A DNA stretch of 64,000 bases from Prochlorococcus sp. AG-347-I04 (GCA_003281625.1 QCBL01000001.1:62001-126000); one strand, 5' to 3'; shown: positions 1-10,661, numbered from the stretch's first letter. Numbers and translations are program-made. Notes: generated from the letters alone by a model not told the origin.

Positions 1-609
1 ATCTCCTTTATAAAAATACCAATTGAATAGTGCAATAGAATTATTATCCATAATCTCAGTGAAATTATTAATTTGAGAAGTTGGATCTGCAAGATGTTCC
101 AAAACATCAAGACAAACTATCGTATCAAATTTCAATTTTTGTGTATCTTGAATTGTCTCGCAGAAAGTAAGTTTTTTTTCGACTCCTAATTTCTTAGCCC
201 TGTATTCAACAAAATTTCTATTTGTTTGATTAATATCTACAAAAAAAACATGCTCAACTTTTGAAGACATTGCGTTAGCTAAGGCGTGCGTACCAATGCC
301 TCCTCCAAAATCCAAAACTAAATCTCTAGAAAATCTCTGCTGAAGTTTTAAAGTATCAGCAATGTAATCCCTACTTGTGATATGCCAAGCAGCCAAATCA
401 GCAACATGTTTATCTCCTACAATTTCGGTATAAAAATCTGAAACATCACTCAAAGCTTCTCCAGGATGTGAATTTGCCAAATTCATCTTTGCATTTGCAA
501 GGAATCCATCTAAATCACATTCTTTGATAGATAAGTATTCCATTAAATGTGATTTCAAATTAAAAGCATTGTCTAAAAACTCTTTTAAAATGAAATTATT
601 GTTTTTCAA
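1..609 (-). CDS. Class I SAM-dependent methyltransferase (3' end beyond window)
   Basis: 203 codons are visible; the C-terminus lies past the left edge. The SAM-binding glycine loop LDFGGGIGTHA is at about residues 99-109 and a later VCLDVLEHL strand is typical of class I methyltransferases. I read the start as TTG (607-609), a few codons after an in-frame TAG; an in-frame ATG at 541-543 is the alternative. The substrate cannot be told. It is divergent from truB, with a 76-base gap. Confidence 0.75.
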   Translation of the reverse strand, partial: MKNNNFILKEFLDNAFNLKSHLMEYLSIKECDLDGFLANAKMNLANSHPGEALSDVSDFYTEIVGDKHVADLAAWHITSRDYIADTLKLQQRFSRDLVLDFGGGIGTHALANAMSSKVEHVFFVDINQTNRNFVEYRAKKLGVEKKLTFCETIQDTQKLKFDTIVCLDVLEHLADPTSQINNFTEIMDNNSIALFNWYFYKGD

Positions 610-685
610 TTTCTTACTCTAAATTTCCATTATCAAAATCATAGGATGGTTATAAATCTTTCTCAAAGCATTCTTAATATTAAAA

Positions 686-1609
686 ATGGAAACTAAAGAT
701 GGATTCATAGTAATTAATAAAGAGAAAGGATGTACATCTCATGATTGTGTTAAACAAATAAGGAAGTTACTAAATACAAAAAAGGTCGGGCATACAGGAA
801 CTCTTGATCCAGAAGTCATTGGAACATTACCTATAGCTGTAGGCAATGCAACAAGATTTATTCAATATCTTCCACAGGGTAAAACTTACATAGGACAAAT
901 TAAGTTAGGGATAAGAACAAGCACTGATGATATTCACGGAGAAATAATTAATCAAAAAAGTTGGCCTAAAATCAGTGATGAAAAATTAGATCAATACTTA
1001 AATAAATTTAGAGGAATTATTAAACAAATTCCGCCTAAAGTATCTAGTGTGCACGTCAATGGTGAGAGAGCTTATAAAAAATCTTTAAGGAATGAAATTT
1101 TTGAATTAGCACCAAGAGAAGTAAAAATAGACGAACTTATCTTAATGAAATGGGATCAAATAAACGGAATCATAGAAATAAAAATCAAATGTTCAGCTGG
1201 CACATACATAAGAGCAATTGCAAGAGATATAGGAGAAATTCTTAATTCCGAAGGTTGCCTTCTACAACTAAAAAGAATTTCAGCTTGTGGCTTTGATGAA
1301 CAAAACTCGATAAAAATATGTGACATCGAAAAAGAAAAAGGAAAAAAAAATTCAAAAAATTTCATTATTCCAACAATTTCTGCTCTCAATCACATTTCAT
1401 CATTTGTCTTAAGTAATGAAGAACAAATCAATTTTTGGCAAACAGGAAGATCGATTAAAGTGGACATTAATTACTTCAAGGAAAGCAGGTCCTTTGATTT
1501 TAAAAAACCCTTAAAAGTAATAGATAAAAAACAAACATTACTTGGAATAGGCTTCTTAAATAAAGAGCTATCAAATATAAATCCAAAATTAGTCCTTAAT
1601 GCCAAATAA
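686..1609 (+). CDS. truB: tRNA pseudouridine(55) synthase
   Basis: Makes pseudouridine 55 in the T-loop of tRNAs. The catalytic motif GHTGTLDP is at residues 35-42 with the nucleophile Asp41, and [14 protein letters not shown] is the conserved C-terminal half of the catalytic domain. At 307 residues it is of normal length. The usual LASG after LDP is replaced by VIGT, a mild variation. ATG start. It converges on the SpoIID-domain gene with only 3 bases between the stops. Confidence 0.93.
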   Translation: METKDGFIVINKEKGCTSHDCVKQIRKLLNTKKVGHTGTLDPEVIGTLPIAVGNATRFIQYLPQGKTYIGQIKLGIRTSTDDIHGEIINQKSWPKISDEKLDQYLNKFRGIIKQIPPKVSSVHVNGERAYKKSLRNEIFELAPREVKIDELILMKWDQINGIIEIKIKCSAGTYIRAIARDIGEILNSEGCLLQLKRISACGFDEQNSIKICDIEKEKGKKNSKNFIIPTISALNHISSFVLSNEEQINFWQTGRSIKVDINYFKESRSFDFKKPLKVIDKKQTLLGIGFLNKELSNINPKLVLNAK

Positions 1610-1612
1610 CTT

Positions 1613-2803
1613 CTATAGATAATTTTTTCTAAAAGGTTTAATCTGAACACCCTTATAAAAATGCTTTAATATTCTTTCAGCTTTTTGGCCTCTAGACGCC
1701 AGATATTTAGCACCCCATTGACTCATTCCTACTCCATGACCAGATCCTTGTCCAAAAACTATCAACCCTTTCTTTTGGGAAGTATTGTTGTTTAATTCTT
1801 CCTCAAAAAATTTAAATCTGACAAAATTACTGTTCAGGCCTAATCTTTTTCTAAAAGCCACCCCAGACATTTGATCAGAACCATAAGCCCCAATAAGTTT
1901 TAAATTTTTTACCCTCCCCGTACTAGTAATATCTTGAATCTCTATATTTTTTAAACCTCCAATCTTTGGAAATAAATTTATTAATTCATTACTCGAAATT
2001 TTTTTTTGCCATCTAAATTTTGGATTATTTTTATCAAAATCTTTCACACTTGATAAATATGGATATTTATTCTTCCATACATCTTGACTATTTTCTGTCA
2101 TTCCACCTGAGCTGCTATGAAACAACGCATTAATTAATTTATTTTTATACGTTAAAACTAAAGATCTTGTACTTTTAACAGCTCTAATAGTTTTATAAGT
2201 TCTTGACTCCAAGCCATTGTAGACTTGATTTTTCTGGGTTGAATCTATATCAAATAAATTATTTCCCTTTTGCTTTAAAGCATAGGTTCTTGAGGCAATT
2301 GCTTGTGCCTTTAATGCTTCAATAGGCCATTTTGTTGGCATTTCTGAACCCACTACGCTATTAAGGTATTTTTCTATTCCTAAAACATTTACTACCAATA
2401 TTTCGGAGTCAAGTACAAAGAGATTAAGCTTACCAGCAAATCTCTTCTGACCTACCCATATACCTCTTCCATCAGAAGAACTCACTTGAAATTGTTGATT
2501 ACTTTTTAGGTCATATTTTTTTTGTTTATTCTTATCAAAATATAAAATTTTTCTATTTTTCTCATTTTTCAAAGTTAAGCCTTTTATTCTTTTGCTCGAA
2601 AATAATTTCCCCTCTATGATTAAAGGAATTGATCTATCTGATCTGATCCTTAAATTATTATTTTTTGATATCAAAACTCTAATAATAGGCTCTCTCGATG
2701 CAAAAACACTTTCACTCTGAAAAATGCAAATAAATAAAATACTTATTAGGCAACATTTACAATAGTTATTTTTAAATTTAAGTATCACTTTGTTTAAAAA
2801 CAA
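1613..2803 (-). CDS. SpoIID/LytB-domain cell-wall protein
   Basis: 396 residues with an N-terminal hydrophobic export signal (about residues 18-36, ending SVFA). The SpoIID/LytB domain follows: SEMPTKWPIEALKAQAIASR, SSSGGMTENSQDVW and the C-terminal GSGHGVGMSQWGAKYLASRG are family hallmarks. In Bacillus, SpoIID is a lytic transglycosylase; cyanobacterial members are presumed to act on peptidoglycan outside the membrane. Activity and substrate are inferred from the family. Confidence 0.85.
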   Translation of the reverse strand: MFLNKVILKFKNNYCKCCLISILFICIFQSESVFASREPIIRVLISKNNNLRIRSDRSIPLIIEGKLFSSKRIKGLTLKNEKNRKILYFDKNKQKKYDLKSNQQFQVSSSDGRGIWVGQKRFAGKLNLFVLDSEILVVNVLGIEKYLNSVVGSEMPTKWPIEALKAQAIASRTYALKQKGNNLFDIDSTQKNQVYNGLESRTYKTIRAVKSTRSLVLTYKNKLINALFHSSSGGMTENSQDVWKNKYPYLSSVKDFDKNNPKFRWQKKISSNELINLFPKIGGLKNIEIQDITSTGRVKNLKLIGAYGSDQMSGVAFRKRLGLNSNFVRFKFFEEELNNNTSQKKGLIVFGQGSGHGVGMSQWGAKYLASRGQKAERILKHFYKGVQIKPFRKNYL

Positions 2804-2876
2804 ATGCTTAATTTGCCTAAGTTTGACTAAAAGTCTAAATTTAATCCAGATATAACAATAAAAATATCATAAATAA

Positions 2877-3815
2877 GTGAATATCACCTTCTTAGGAACA
2901 AGCTCAGGTGTCCCATCCTTAACGAGAAATGTTTCTTCCCTAGCACTTAAATTATCACAGTCATCAGAAGTTTGGCTTTTTGATTGCGGAGAAGGAACGC
3001 AACATCAAATAATGAAAAGCAATATTAAATCTTCACAAATCAAGAAAATATTTATTACTCATATGCATGGTGATCATATTTATGGTTTGCCTGGACTTTT
3101 AGCTACCTTAGGTTTATCAGGAAATAGTGAGGGAATTCAAATTTACGGTCCTTCAGGGTTGCGAAGTTTTATACATTCAGCACTTAAAAGTAGTTTTTGC
3201 AAATTATCTTTCCCATTACATTTTGTGGAAGTTGAAAAGTTTGCATCAGAAAATAAAATTCTATTTGAAAACAACAAAATAAAAGTAAATTGTGCCTGCC
3301 TTAAACATAAAATACCCGCTTATGGTTTTAGAGTAAGTGAAAAAGATAAGCCAGGTATATTTGACATCAAAAAAGCAGAGTCTCTAAAAATAGCACCTGG
3401 ACCAATTTATTCAGAACTGCAACAAGGTAAAAAAGTCGTATTAGCGGATGGCAGGTCATTCGATGGGAAAGAATTCTGTGGGCCTCCTAGAAAAGGTGAA
3501 AGTTTTGTTTATTGCACAGATACAGTCTTTAGCGAATCAGCTGTTTCACTATCAAAAAATGCCGATTTACTTGTACACGAATCGACTTTTTCAGAGAAGG
3601 ATGAAAGCATGGCCTACGAAAAATTACATTCCACAACAATCATGGCTGCCAAAACAGCATTATTATCTAACACAAAAAAATTAATTATTACTCATTTAAG
3701 TCCAAGATACACCAATAAAAATCCAATCACCCCAAGCGATTTACTTAAAGAGGCTCAAAAAATTTTTCCAAATACTCAGCTTGCAAAAGATTTCCTGACG
3801 GCAGAAATAAAATAA
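2877..3815 (+). CDS. rnz: Ribonuclease Z (tRNA 3' endonuclease)
   Basis: Metallo-beta-lactamase-fold enzyme that trims tRNA precursor 3' ends. The Zn motif HMHGDHIYGLPG lies near residues 62-73; downstream ligands are CTDT and THLSPRY. The ORF starts at GTG (2877), giving the canonical MNITFLGTSSGVP N-terminus. 312 residues is normal. The window's only tRNA gene lacks an encoded CCA, so RNase Z processing fits. Confidence 0.93.
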   Translation: MNITFLGTSSGVPSLTRNVSSLALKLSQSSEVWLFDCGEGTQHQIMKSNIKSSQIKKIFITHMHGDHIYGLPGLLATLGLSGNSEGIQIYGPSGLRSFIHSALKSSFCKLSFPLHFVEVEKFASENKILFENNKIKVNCACLKHKIPAYGFRVSEKDKPGIFDIKKAESLKIAPGPIYSELQQGKKVVLADGRSFDGKEFCGPPRKGESFVYCTDTVFSESAVSLSKNADLLVHESTFSEKDESMAYEKLHSTTIMAAKTALLSNTKKLIITHLSPRYTNKNPITPSDLLKEAQKIFPNTQLAKDFLTAEIK

Positions 3816-3888
3816 ACTGCAACAGTTCGTGAGAAGAAGGGTCGCAAATGACCAACCCATGGAATAATAGTCATAGGTTTCTAAATTG

Positions 3889-4449
3889 ATGTTGATCGAA
3901 ATGGTTTCTATTTTTTCATCACTACATAAGTCTTTTAAAAGACTATTTATTTTTCTTCCATTAATTATTGGGTTACTTATTAATCCAATCTCTGCAAACG
4001 CACTCTACCCCAGTGATCCTTCATCAGTTGACGTTCTAAAAGATGATCTTCATGGCGCCGACCTTCATAATACTGAATACGTTAAATATGATTTATCTAA
4101 TCAAGATTTAGGAGAAGCTAATCTTCAAGGCGCCTATATGAGCGTAACAACTGCAAAAAACTCTAGTTTTAAAGGAGCAAATATGACAGACCTCATTGCA
4201 TATGCAACACGCTTTGATAATGCTGATTTTACAGATGCGAATCTTACTAATGGTGAGCTAATGAAAAGTGTATTTGATGGAGCAATTATTGATGGAGCAG
4301 ACTTTACTGACGCAAACCTTGATTTAAAGACAAGAAAATCTCTTTGCGAAAGAGCAACAGGTACCAATTCACAAACAGGAGTAAATACAGTCGACAGCCT
4401 AGAATGTTCTGGCTTAAGAGGTTATACTCCTCCTAAACCAAAAGCTTAA
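3889..4449 (+). CDS. Pentapeptide-repeat thylakoid-lumen protein
   Basis: After a hydrophobic export signal (ending ISANA, near residue 38) come pentapeptide repeats of the A(D/N)LXX type: ADLHN, ANLQG, ANMTD, ADFTD, ANLTN, ADFTDANLD. Such repeats form a right-handed beta-helix; this small secreted class is common in cyanobacterial thylakoid lumen. I use ATG 3889; TTG 3886 and ATG 3901 are also in frame. A strong terminator follows at 4485-4511. Confidence 0.8.
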   Translation: MLIEMVSIFSSLHKSFKRLFIFLPLIIGLLINPISANALYPSDPSSVDVLKDDLHGADLHNTEYVKYDLSNQDLGEANLQGAYMSVTTAKNSSFKGANMTDLIAYATRFDNADFTDANLTNGELMKSVFDGAIIDGADFTDANLDLKTRKSLCERATGTNSQTGVNTVDSLECSGLRGYTPPKPKA

Positions 4450-4457
4450 TATTAAAT

Positions 4458-4826
4458 CTAATTAACTTCAGAGGGGAAGATATTGCCAGGCTCTTTTGAG
4501 CCTGGCTTTTTGCTGTACCACCATTCTTGTATATCAGAAGAAAACTTTCTTGAAAAAAGAGTTATCACTGTCTCAACAGGTTTTGATCCAGGTTCCAAAA
4601 TCTGCACTGAGTAAGATGGACATTTTCTTGAAGCCATATCAGCAACGAACCTAGAACCTATTCTTCTCCAACTAGGCTCTTTACTTCTCCAAGCAAGCCT
4701 TGAACAGGGCCAAGGTAACTCCTCCCTATCATAAAGTCTGCAACATGGTCCAATTACCTTAAAACTGTACTGACCGCCATAACTTGATTGAACACTGCCA
4801 GTCTTGAAAAATTCAAATTTATTCAT
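4458..4826 (-). CDS. Conserved cyanobacterial hypothetical protein
   Basis: 122 residues, basic, rich in Trp and Arg (ELPWPCSRLAW, PSWRRIGSRF), no signal or membrane segment, three cysteines. I do not recognise a named domain. It lies downstream of petF but is separated from it by a minus-strand terminator. Its last codons overlap the terminator of the convergent pentapeptide gene. Confidence 0.65.
   Translation of the reverse strand: MNKFEFFKTGSVQSSYGGQYSFKVIGPCCRLYDREELPWPCSRLAWRSKEPSWRRIGSRFVADMASRKCPSYSVQILEPGSKPVETVITLFSRKFSSDIQEWWYSKKPGSKEPGNIFPSEVN
4485..4511 (+). terminator. Rho-independent terminator of the pentapeptide gene
   Basis: Perfect 9-bp stem GCCAGGCTC/GAGCCTGGC with a TTTT loop and a T-run. 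It lies inside the 3' end of the convergent minus-strand coding region, so the same bases also encode residues near that protein's C-terminus. Confidence 0.85.
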
Positions 4827-4830
4827 TTAC

Positions 4831-4858
4831 AAAAAAAGCCACCTTCATAGAGGGTGGC
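4831..4858 (-). terminator. Terminator after petF
   Basis: On the minus strand GCCACC - 9-base loop - GGTGGC followed by seven T. It lies between petF and the 122-residue gene, ending the ferredoxin transcript. Confidence 0.8.
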
Positions 4859-4903
4859 AGAGAAATAATTAATAATCAACTTAGAAAAGTTAATTTTTTA
4901 TAA

Positions 4904-5203
4904 TTAATACAATTCTTCCTCGGCATGAGTTGTAATTGTTACATCAGATGTTGGATAAGCAACACATGTAAGAACAAAACCAGCTTCTAATTGGTCATCA
5001 TCCAAGAAGCTTTGATCGGATTGATCAACACTACCTGAAGTAACTTTTCCAGCACATGTTGAACATGCTCCAGCTCTGCAGGAATAAGGAAGGTCGATAC
5101 CTTGTTCTTCAGCAGCATCGAGGATGTACTGGTCGTCAGGTACTTCAATAGTGGAATTGAGACCTTCACCTTCACTGATGAGTGTAACTTTGTAAGAAGC
5201 CAT
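4904..5203 (-). CDS. petF: Plant-type [2Fe-2S] ferredoxin
   Basis: Soluble electron carrier from photosystem I to FNR and other reductases. 99 residues. The cluster ligands are in [13 protein letters not shown] (C-x4-C-x2-C) with the fourth Cys in VLTCVAYP. The C-terminus HAEEELY is the typical cyanobacterial ending. ATG start. It has its own terminator at 4831-4858, so it is probably monocistronic. Confidence 0.96.
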   Translation of the reverse strand: MASYKVTLISEGEGLNSTIEVPDDQYILDAAEEQGIDLPYSCRAGACSTCAGKVTSGSVDQSDQSFLDDDQLEAGFVLTCVAYPTSDVTITTHAEEELY

Positions 5204-5337
5204 TTAAATAAAAAATTGTTGGTAATTAATACCTATCAAATACATTTTTAACATCGATTTAGTCGATATGTGAGATTTTGAAGTAAAAAATGACACAATA
5301 AAATGTATTGAAGAGTATCTATAAGAAAAACTTATAC

Positions 5338-6249
5338 TTAGGTTGGATCGCTGGTATTTTGAGCAGTAATGCATGCCCAATCTTTTCTAGTTGATACATT
5401 TACTAATTTCAAGTCATTCTGGATTAATATTTTTATAATTTCATCTTTTTGTGAGTTCAGAATTCCACTGAAAATGACTTCCCCATTATTACTCAAGCAC
5501 TTATAAATATTTGGAATCATTTCTTTTATTACTTCAGCAAGAATATTGCATAAAACGATATCAAATTGTTTGAGTTGATTTTTTAAAATTACCTCATTAA
5601 AAGATCCCAAATATGTATTTAAGTTTTTTAAATTACCAAAATTTAATTGAAAATTAGAGTTAGTTGAATTTATAGCTAAATAATCATTATCCACTGCACA
5701 AACCTCTTTAGCACCGAGTAATCTTGCGGCCACACTCAAAATCCCGCTACCACTCCCAATATCTAAGACCTTTTTATCAGAAAATACAATATTCTCCATT
5801 TTTTCCAGGCAAAGATAAGTCGAAGGGTGACTTCCTGTACCAAAGGCTGCTCCAGGATCAATTTTTATAATTTGTTTATCTTTAAATTTTTTATTTAGGT
5901 TTATCCAACAAGGCAATATTAAAAAATGATTTCCTACTAATTCAGGCGCCCAATATTTCTTCCAACTTGTCAACCAATCCTCCTCTTTAATTATACTCCA
6001 ATCAAAAAATTGATTCTTAGAGTCATTAATGTTTAGAAGTTTGCTAATTATTTTTTCAAAGCAATGTTTAGAGCTCTCGCCCCAATCATCAACTGGGAGC
6101 CATACATTTACCTCTTTTTTATTTTCATTTTGAATTAAATAGTCAAATGAAAAACTAAATATTCCCAGCTCATTTAATTTCCAAATAATAATTTCTTCTG
6201 AATCACTTTCTATCTGAAAAGTTAGTTTATACCAATCTTTAATGGCCAT
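5338..6249 (-). CDS. prmA: Ribosomal protein L11 methyltransferase
   Basis: 303 residues. [15 protein letters not shown] and the SAM-binding [15 protein letters not shown] are PrmA hallmarks, followed by [11 protein letters not shown]. It trimethylates ribosomal protein L11. It starts 17 bases after serA stops on the same strand, so they are probably co-transcribed. Confidence 0.93.
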   Translation of the reverse strand: MAIKDWYKLTFQIESDSEEIIIWKLNELGIFSFSFDYLIQNENKKEVNVWLPVDDWGESSKHCFEKIISKLLNINDSKNQFFDWSIIKEEDWLTSWKKYWAPELVGNHFLILPCWINLNKKFKDKQIIKIDPGAAFGTGSHPSTYLCLEKMENIVFSDKKVLDIGSGSGILSVAARLLGAKEVCAVDNDYLAINSTNSNFQLNFGNLKNLNTYLGSFNEVILKNQLKQFDIVLCNILAEVIKEMIPNIYKCLSNNGEVIFSGILNSQKDEIIKILIQNDLKLVNVSTRKDWACITAQNTSDPT

Positions 6250-6266
6250 TAGTAAAGAAAGCCTTT

Positions 6267-7853
6267 TTATAAGGTAACTGGATTAGCGTTAGTAATCCCC
6301 TCAACATCAATAATGGTGTCAAGCAACTTATTAGGTATTGGATCATCAATACTTAGAACCATAACAGCCTCCCCTCTAACAATTTTGCGCCCAACTTGCA
6401 TTGATGCAATATTTACATTGTTACTACCTAATAAAGATCCCAGCTTACCAATAATGCCTGGCATATCTCTGTGCCTAGTAACCAACATATATCTGCTTGG
6501 CGATACATTAACAGGATATTGATCAATACTAATAATTCTTAATTCCCCATCAGCAAAAATGCTTCCTGCTACGCTATGGTCACCATGATCTCCATAAGTA
6601 GTTAACTGAAGCGATCCACTAGCGAATTCAGGTCTTGCCTCATCTTTATTCTCTACTACTGAAATACCTCTTGAATCTGCTTCTAGAGAGGCATTAACAT
6701 AATTAATCCTATCTCCCAAAGCTTTACTTAGAAGGCCTTTTAGACTAGCTATTATTAATGGCTGAGAAGGATGTTGAACAAATTCACCTTGAAGCTTTAC
6801 TTCTAGTTTCTGTATCTGTCCACCTGAAAGCTGGCTTATAAGCAAACCCATTGTTTCAGCCAACTGCAAATGAGGTTTCAGGCTATCCATAATATCAGGG
6901 CTCAAACCTGGAATATTCACTGCAGTTCTAGCAGATAAACCAAGCAAGACATCTCTTATTTGTTCTGCAACATCAACAGCTACATTTTCTTGTGCTTCAC
7001 GAGTAGATGCTCCTAAGTGTGGGGTAAGGATAAGATTCTTTTCAACCTTCAAAAGTGGTGAATTAGATTCCAAAGGTTCTTTAGAAAAGACATCTATCGC
7101 AGCACCTGCAATCAATGATTTATTTAAAGCTTCTGCTAATGCCTCTTCATCAATTAAGCCTCCTCGAGCACAATTAATTAATTTTGCGCTACTTTTCATA
7201 CTTTTAAGGACGTCAGTATTTACTAAATTCTCGGTCTCTGGTGTGCGAGGTAAATGCAAAGTTACATAATCAGATTGTTTGAATAAATCCTCTATTTCAG
7301 ATAGTTTAACTTGTATTTGTTGAGCTCTTTCAGTTGAAACAAAGGGATCATATCCGTAAACTTCCATTCCTAATGCATTAGCAACTTTCGCTACATGAGC
7401 ACCAATTTTCCCTAAACCTACTACACCTAATTTTTTCTTATAAAGCTCATTACCAACATATTTCTTTCTTTCCCATTTACCTGACAAAGTACTACTGTTA
7501 GCAATTGGGATGTGTCTAGATAAAGCCAACATCATGGCTATAGTGTGTTCAGCAGCAGCTATTGTGTTACCACCTGGAGAATTAACGACAAGAACTCCTT
7601 TTTGCGTAGCAGCCTTAACATCTACATTATCAACTCCAACTCCTGCTCTTCCAATAATTCTCAGTTTACTTGAAGAGTTAATAATTTCTTCAGTCACTTG
7701 AGTACCAGAGCGAATCATTAAAGCATCATAATCTTTAATAATGGAAGCTAGCTCAGAGTCTGAGATTCCTATCTTCTGATCAACCTGAGCAACTTGTGAA
7801 AGAATATCGATTCCTGTTTGATCAATTGGATCTGTAATGAGAACTTTTGTCAT
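6267..7853 (-). CDS. serA: D-3-phosphoglycerate dehydrogenase
   Basis: First committed step of serine synthesis. 528 residues, the long form: an N-terminal substrate and NAD domain with [13 protein letters not shown], catalytic LTPHLGAST, then the intervening domain and a C-terminal ACT domain ([20 protein letters not shown]) for allosteric control. Followed directly by prmA. Confidence 0.95.
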   Translation of the reverse strand: MTKVLITDPIDQTGIDILSQVAQVDQKIGISDSELASIIKDYDALMIRSGTQVTEEIINSSSKLRIIGRAGVGVDNVDVKAATQKGVLVVNSPGGNTIAAAEHTIAMMLALSRHIPIANSSTLSGKWERKKYVGNELYKKKLGVVGLGKIGAHVAKVANALGMEVYGYDPFVSTERAQQIQVKLSEIEDLFKQSDYVTLHLPRTPETENLVNTDVLKSMKSSAKLINCARGGLIDEEALAEALNKSLIAGAAIDVFSKEPLESNSPLLKVEKNLILTPHLGASTREAQENVAVDVAEQIRDVLLGLSARTAVNIPGLSPDIMDSLKPHLQLAETMGLLISQLSGGQIQKLEVKLQGEFVQHPSQPLIIASLKGLLSKALGDRINYVNASLEADSRGISVVENKDEARPEFASGSLQLTTYGDHGDHSVAGSIFADGELRIISIDQYPVNVSPSRYMLVTRHRDMPGIIGKLGSLLGSNNVNIASMQVGRKIVRGEAVMVLSIDDPIPNKLLDTIIDVEGITNANPVTL

Positions 7854-7952
7854 TTAAGATTGGTTCTTTAATCTTTTACTTTAACTTAATCTATAGTGTA
7901 TGTATCTTATTTTATTAATTTGAATAACACACAAAAATTTGAGGATTGAAAT

Positions 7953-8519
7953 TTGACTAAAAGTATTGTGATATTTGAAGACATTGATAAATGTATCCAA
8001 CTATTTGAAGTTTTCAAAGAAAAATCAGTAATGCTCTCTGAAGCTATTTTGATCCCACCAATAAGTGAGAAAATATCATCAGATGAAACAGAATTACTAA
8101 ATGCGAAAGCAAATATCTTATTCAAATCACAAAATTTTGAAGATATAAGAATCTTAAATCCTAAACTTGATAGAAAGATCAGACAACAAGATATGAGTAG
8201 ATGGCTAATGCCATTTGGGTTTATAGCTGGAATAGCTTTTTCTAATATGACAAATTTATCTACCTTCAGCTTTCTTGGTTTAAATAATATCGGGGAATCA
8301 TTAATTGGAGGTCTTTTAGGAATGGGTTCAGGATATTTAGGAAGCATTGTTTCGTCTGCAACTATCAACATTAATAGAAATAAAGAGTTAAGGTCGATCA
8401 TTAATTTTAATAAAGAGGGTAAATGGCTTGTTCTACTTGAAAATCAAATTGGAGCTGAATTACCATGGGCTTTGATAAAACAATCAGAAGCAAAAGATAT
8501 AATTTTTTTAGAAGGCTAA
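7953..8519 (+). CDS. Conserved membrane hypothetical protein, glycine-zipper-like
   Basis: 188 residues from a TTG start. Residues about 86-135 form two membrane segments (FGFIAGIAFSNM; then LIGGLLGMGSGYLGSIV, rich in GxxxG). The rest is soluble and unrecognised. It stops one base before the S4-domain gene starts, so the two are coupled. Confidence 0.7.
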   Translation: MTKSIVIFEDIDKCIQLFEVFKEKSVMLSEAILIPPISEKISSDETELLNAKANILFKSQNFEDIRILNPKLDRKIRQQDMSRWLMPFGFIAGIAFSNMTNLSTFSFLGLNNIGESLIGGLLGMGSGYLGSIVSSATININRNKELRSIINFNKEGKWLVLLENQIGAELPWALIKQSEAKDIIFLEG

Positions 8520-9311
8520 ATGATTGACTTAAAAGAGATCTTAATAAATTCAAACTACAAAAAAGAAACTCAGGAATTAATAAATATTGCTAACTTAGCC
8601 TACAAACACTGGGAAACTTATTGGACTGGATTTAATTCAACTTATGTTTGCGAAGAGATTTTAAAAGATTTTGAAAATTTAAATGATTTCAAATTTTTTA
8701 TTTATGGAGGCTTCTCCTCTTCTCAAAGATCTAGGATAGCTTGCTGTAGGAGAGATAATATTATTGAAGAGGATGCGCTAAAAAGTAATTTTCCAGCTCA
8801 AGGAATAAAAATTAATGGGAATTTTTTATTTGATAAGGCTACACAAGACGACTTTAGATCTCTCTTAATCAAAAATGGGGTAAATCAAATAAAAGTTGGA
8901 GATATATGGACTATTGGCGATAGGGGGGCACAAGGGATAATTGATAATTTTGATATTAAGCATCTAGATGAAAAGATTTTTTATTTGAGAGACGTAAAAG
9001 TAAAAATTAATGTTGTAGATATAGATGAATTACAAATACCTTCTAGAAGATCAAAAAAACTTGTAAATACAGTAGAAGCTTCAACTAGACTAGATGCTAT
9101 AGCTTCAGCTGGCTTTAGGATATCACGAACTAAAATCATTGAAAGGATAGAAAATGGAATGCTCAGATTAAATGGAAGCAAAGTTAATAAGCCAACTATT
9201 AATCTAAAAATTGGCGACAAACTAGAACTTGAAAATAAAGGAATTATCGAAATTCTAAATTTAGAAATAACCAAAAGAGAGCGATGGAAAGTTAAATTAC
9301 TTAGAAAATGA
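8520..9311 (+). CDS. RNA-binding S4-domain protein (YlmH-like, photosystem II S4 type)
   Basis: 263 residues. The C-terminal third is an S4 RNA-binding domain (STRLDAIASAGFRISRTKII, then LRLNGSKVNKPTINLKIGDK). The N-terminal part matches the YlmH layout, with FGGF/CRRDN-like segments. In cyanobacteria this family is often annotated as a photosystem II S4 protein; that role is name-based. Starts immediately after the membrane gene's stop. Confidence 0.82.
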   Translation: MIDLKEILINSNYKKETQELINIANLAYKHWETYWTGFNSTYVCEEILKDFENLNDFKFFIYGGFSSSQRSRIACCRRDNIIEEDALKSNFPAQGIKINGNFLFDKATQDDFRSLLIKNGVNQIKVGDIWTIGDRGAQGIIDNFDIKHLDEKIFYLRDVKVKINVVDIDELQIPSRRSKKLVNTVEASTRLDAIASAGFRISRTKIIERIENGMLRLNGSKVNKPTINLKIGDKLELENKGIIEILNLEITKRERWKVKLLRK

Positions 9312-9360
9312 AACGCAACCTGCTATTTTCTTATAAGGGGAATTAAAAATTTCTTCATTT

Positions 9361-9432
9361 GGGCGATTAGCTCAGTGGTAGAGCACTACCTCGACACGGT
9401 AGTGGCCACTGGTTCGAATCCAGTATCGCCCA
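9361..9432 (+). tRNA. tRNA-Val (anticodon GAC)
   Basis: 72 nt. Acceptor GGGCGAT/ATCGCCC, D-stem GCTC/GAGC, anticodon stem CTACC/GGTAG with loop TCGACAC (anticodon GAC), T-arm ACTGG-TTCGAAT-CCAGT, discriminator A. No encoded CCA, so it depends on RNase Z and CCA-adding enzyme. Confidence 0.95.
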
Positions 9433-9499
9433 TAAAAACTTTTGACGAAGTAGGTTATATCCACAGAAAATAATTTCATTTTTTAGATTATTAAAAAAG

Positions 9500-10117
9500 A
9501 TGAAACTTAATCAAATAATAAATCTACATAAGGGGCTCACCGCATTTGTAGTGGTAGGTCTCATGATTTTTTTTGATAATTTTACGATCGCTCCATACGT
9601 ATATTTAGCTCTGCATGGTACTTATGGATTACTTTGGCTTCTAAAAGAAAAGATATTTCCAGATCCTTATTTTAAAGAAAAAATCAATTTTTTAACTTCA
9701 GTTACTGGTTTTATTTTCCTTGGAAGTTACTGGGTAGCTCCCTACATTCTTATCTCATCTCAGAAATCTGTTCCAAATATCGTAATAGCTGCATCTGTAT
9801 CTATAAATATAATTGGCGTATTTCTACACTTTGCTAGTGATGCCCAAAAATATTTTTCTCTTAAATTAAAAAAAGATCTAATTAATGAAGGATTTTTCAA
9901 AAATATAAGGAATACAAATTATCTTGGAGAAATACTAATTTATCTATCATTCGCCATACTTTCAATGAGTTTCATACCATTAGTAATTCTTGCAATATTT
10001 TTCTCTATAGTTTTTCTACCAAGAATGATAAAAAAAGATAAATCGCTCTCAAAATATGAATCATTCGAAGAATACAAGAAGAAAAGTGGCCTTATATTGC
10101 CTAAATTAAATGCCTGA
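9500..10117 (+). CDS. Isoprenylcysteine-methyltransferase/steroid-reductase-like membrane protein
   Basis: 205 residues with about five hydrophobic segments. The conserved C-terminal signature IRNTNYLGEILIYLS followed by SFEEYKKKSG resembles the SAM- or NAD(P)H-binding end of the ICMT/DUF1295 family (usual form RxPxYxGE). Substrate unknown. Overlaps the next gene by 8 bases, implying coupling. Confidence 0.7.
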   Translation: MKLNQIINLHKGLTAFVVVGLMIFFDNFTIAPYVYLALHGTYGLLWLLKEKIFPDPYFKEKINFLTSVTGFIFLGSYWVAPYILISSQKSVPNIVIAASVSINIIGVFLHFASDAQKYFSLKLKKDLINEGFFKNIRNTNYLGEILIYLSFAILSMSFIPLVILAIFFSIVFLPRMIKKDKSLSKYESFEEYKKKSGLILPKLNA

Positions 10118-10661
10118 TAACAACTTACCAAGTTGGCGACAAGATTTAAAATCTTCTAGAAAAAAAGAGGGCAAATCACCCTCTAATAGATGGATACAGC
10201 TTGCAACAGTCAGCGAAGAAAATGAGCCAAGATTAAGAACAGTTGTTTTCAGAGGATGGCATAAAGATAGTTCAATGATTATTTTCACAGATAGAAGAAG
10301 CGAAAAAATTGTGCATTTAAAATCAAACCCTAATGCAGAAATATTATGGTTTTTTTTAAAAACCAAATCACAATATAGGTTTAAAGGAAAAATACATGAA
10401 TTAAGTGATAACAAAAATTATTGGGATTTATTATCAGAAAAATCAAAATCTTCTTGGTTTTGGGGAGCTCCTGGAGAGAAAATAGACCCAAAAGTCCAAT
10501 TTGCTTATGAAATATTATCCAATTATCCCAAGTCAGAAAATTTTGTAGTTCTAAATTTTGAAATCGATTCAGTAGATCTTCTTAAATTAGAACAGCCTGT
10601 TCATAAAAGATATCTTTGGGAAAAGAGTAAGGAATGGGAAAAAGTTGAAATTAATCCTTAA
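10110..10661 (+). CDS. Pyridoxamine 5'-phosphate oxidase-family protein (Alr4036 type)
   Basis: 183 residues. Split-barrel flavin-binding fold: RTVVFRGWH, TDRRSEKIVHL and the terminal RYLWEKSKEWEKVEINP fit the cyanobacterial Alr4036-like PNPOx group. It may bind FMN; whether it oxidises PNP/PMP is unproven. Overlaps the membrane gene before it. Confidence 0.8.
   Translation: MPDNNLPSWRQDLKSSRKKEGKSPSNRWIQLATVSEENEPRLRTVVFRGWHKDSSMIIFTDRRSEKIVHLKSNPNAEILWFFLKTKSQYRFKGKIHELSDNKNYWDLLSEKSKSSWFWGAPGEKIDPKVQFAYEILSNYPKSENFVVLNFEIDSVDLLKLEQPVHKRYLWEKSKEWEKVEINP

Noticed and set aside
4458..4826. The 122-codon gene as a continuation of the petF transcript
   Set aside because: A clear minus-strand terminator lies between the two.
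7907..8401. 164-codon minus ORF
   Set aside because: Antisense to the 7953 membrane gene, whose start and junction with the S4 gene are better supported.
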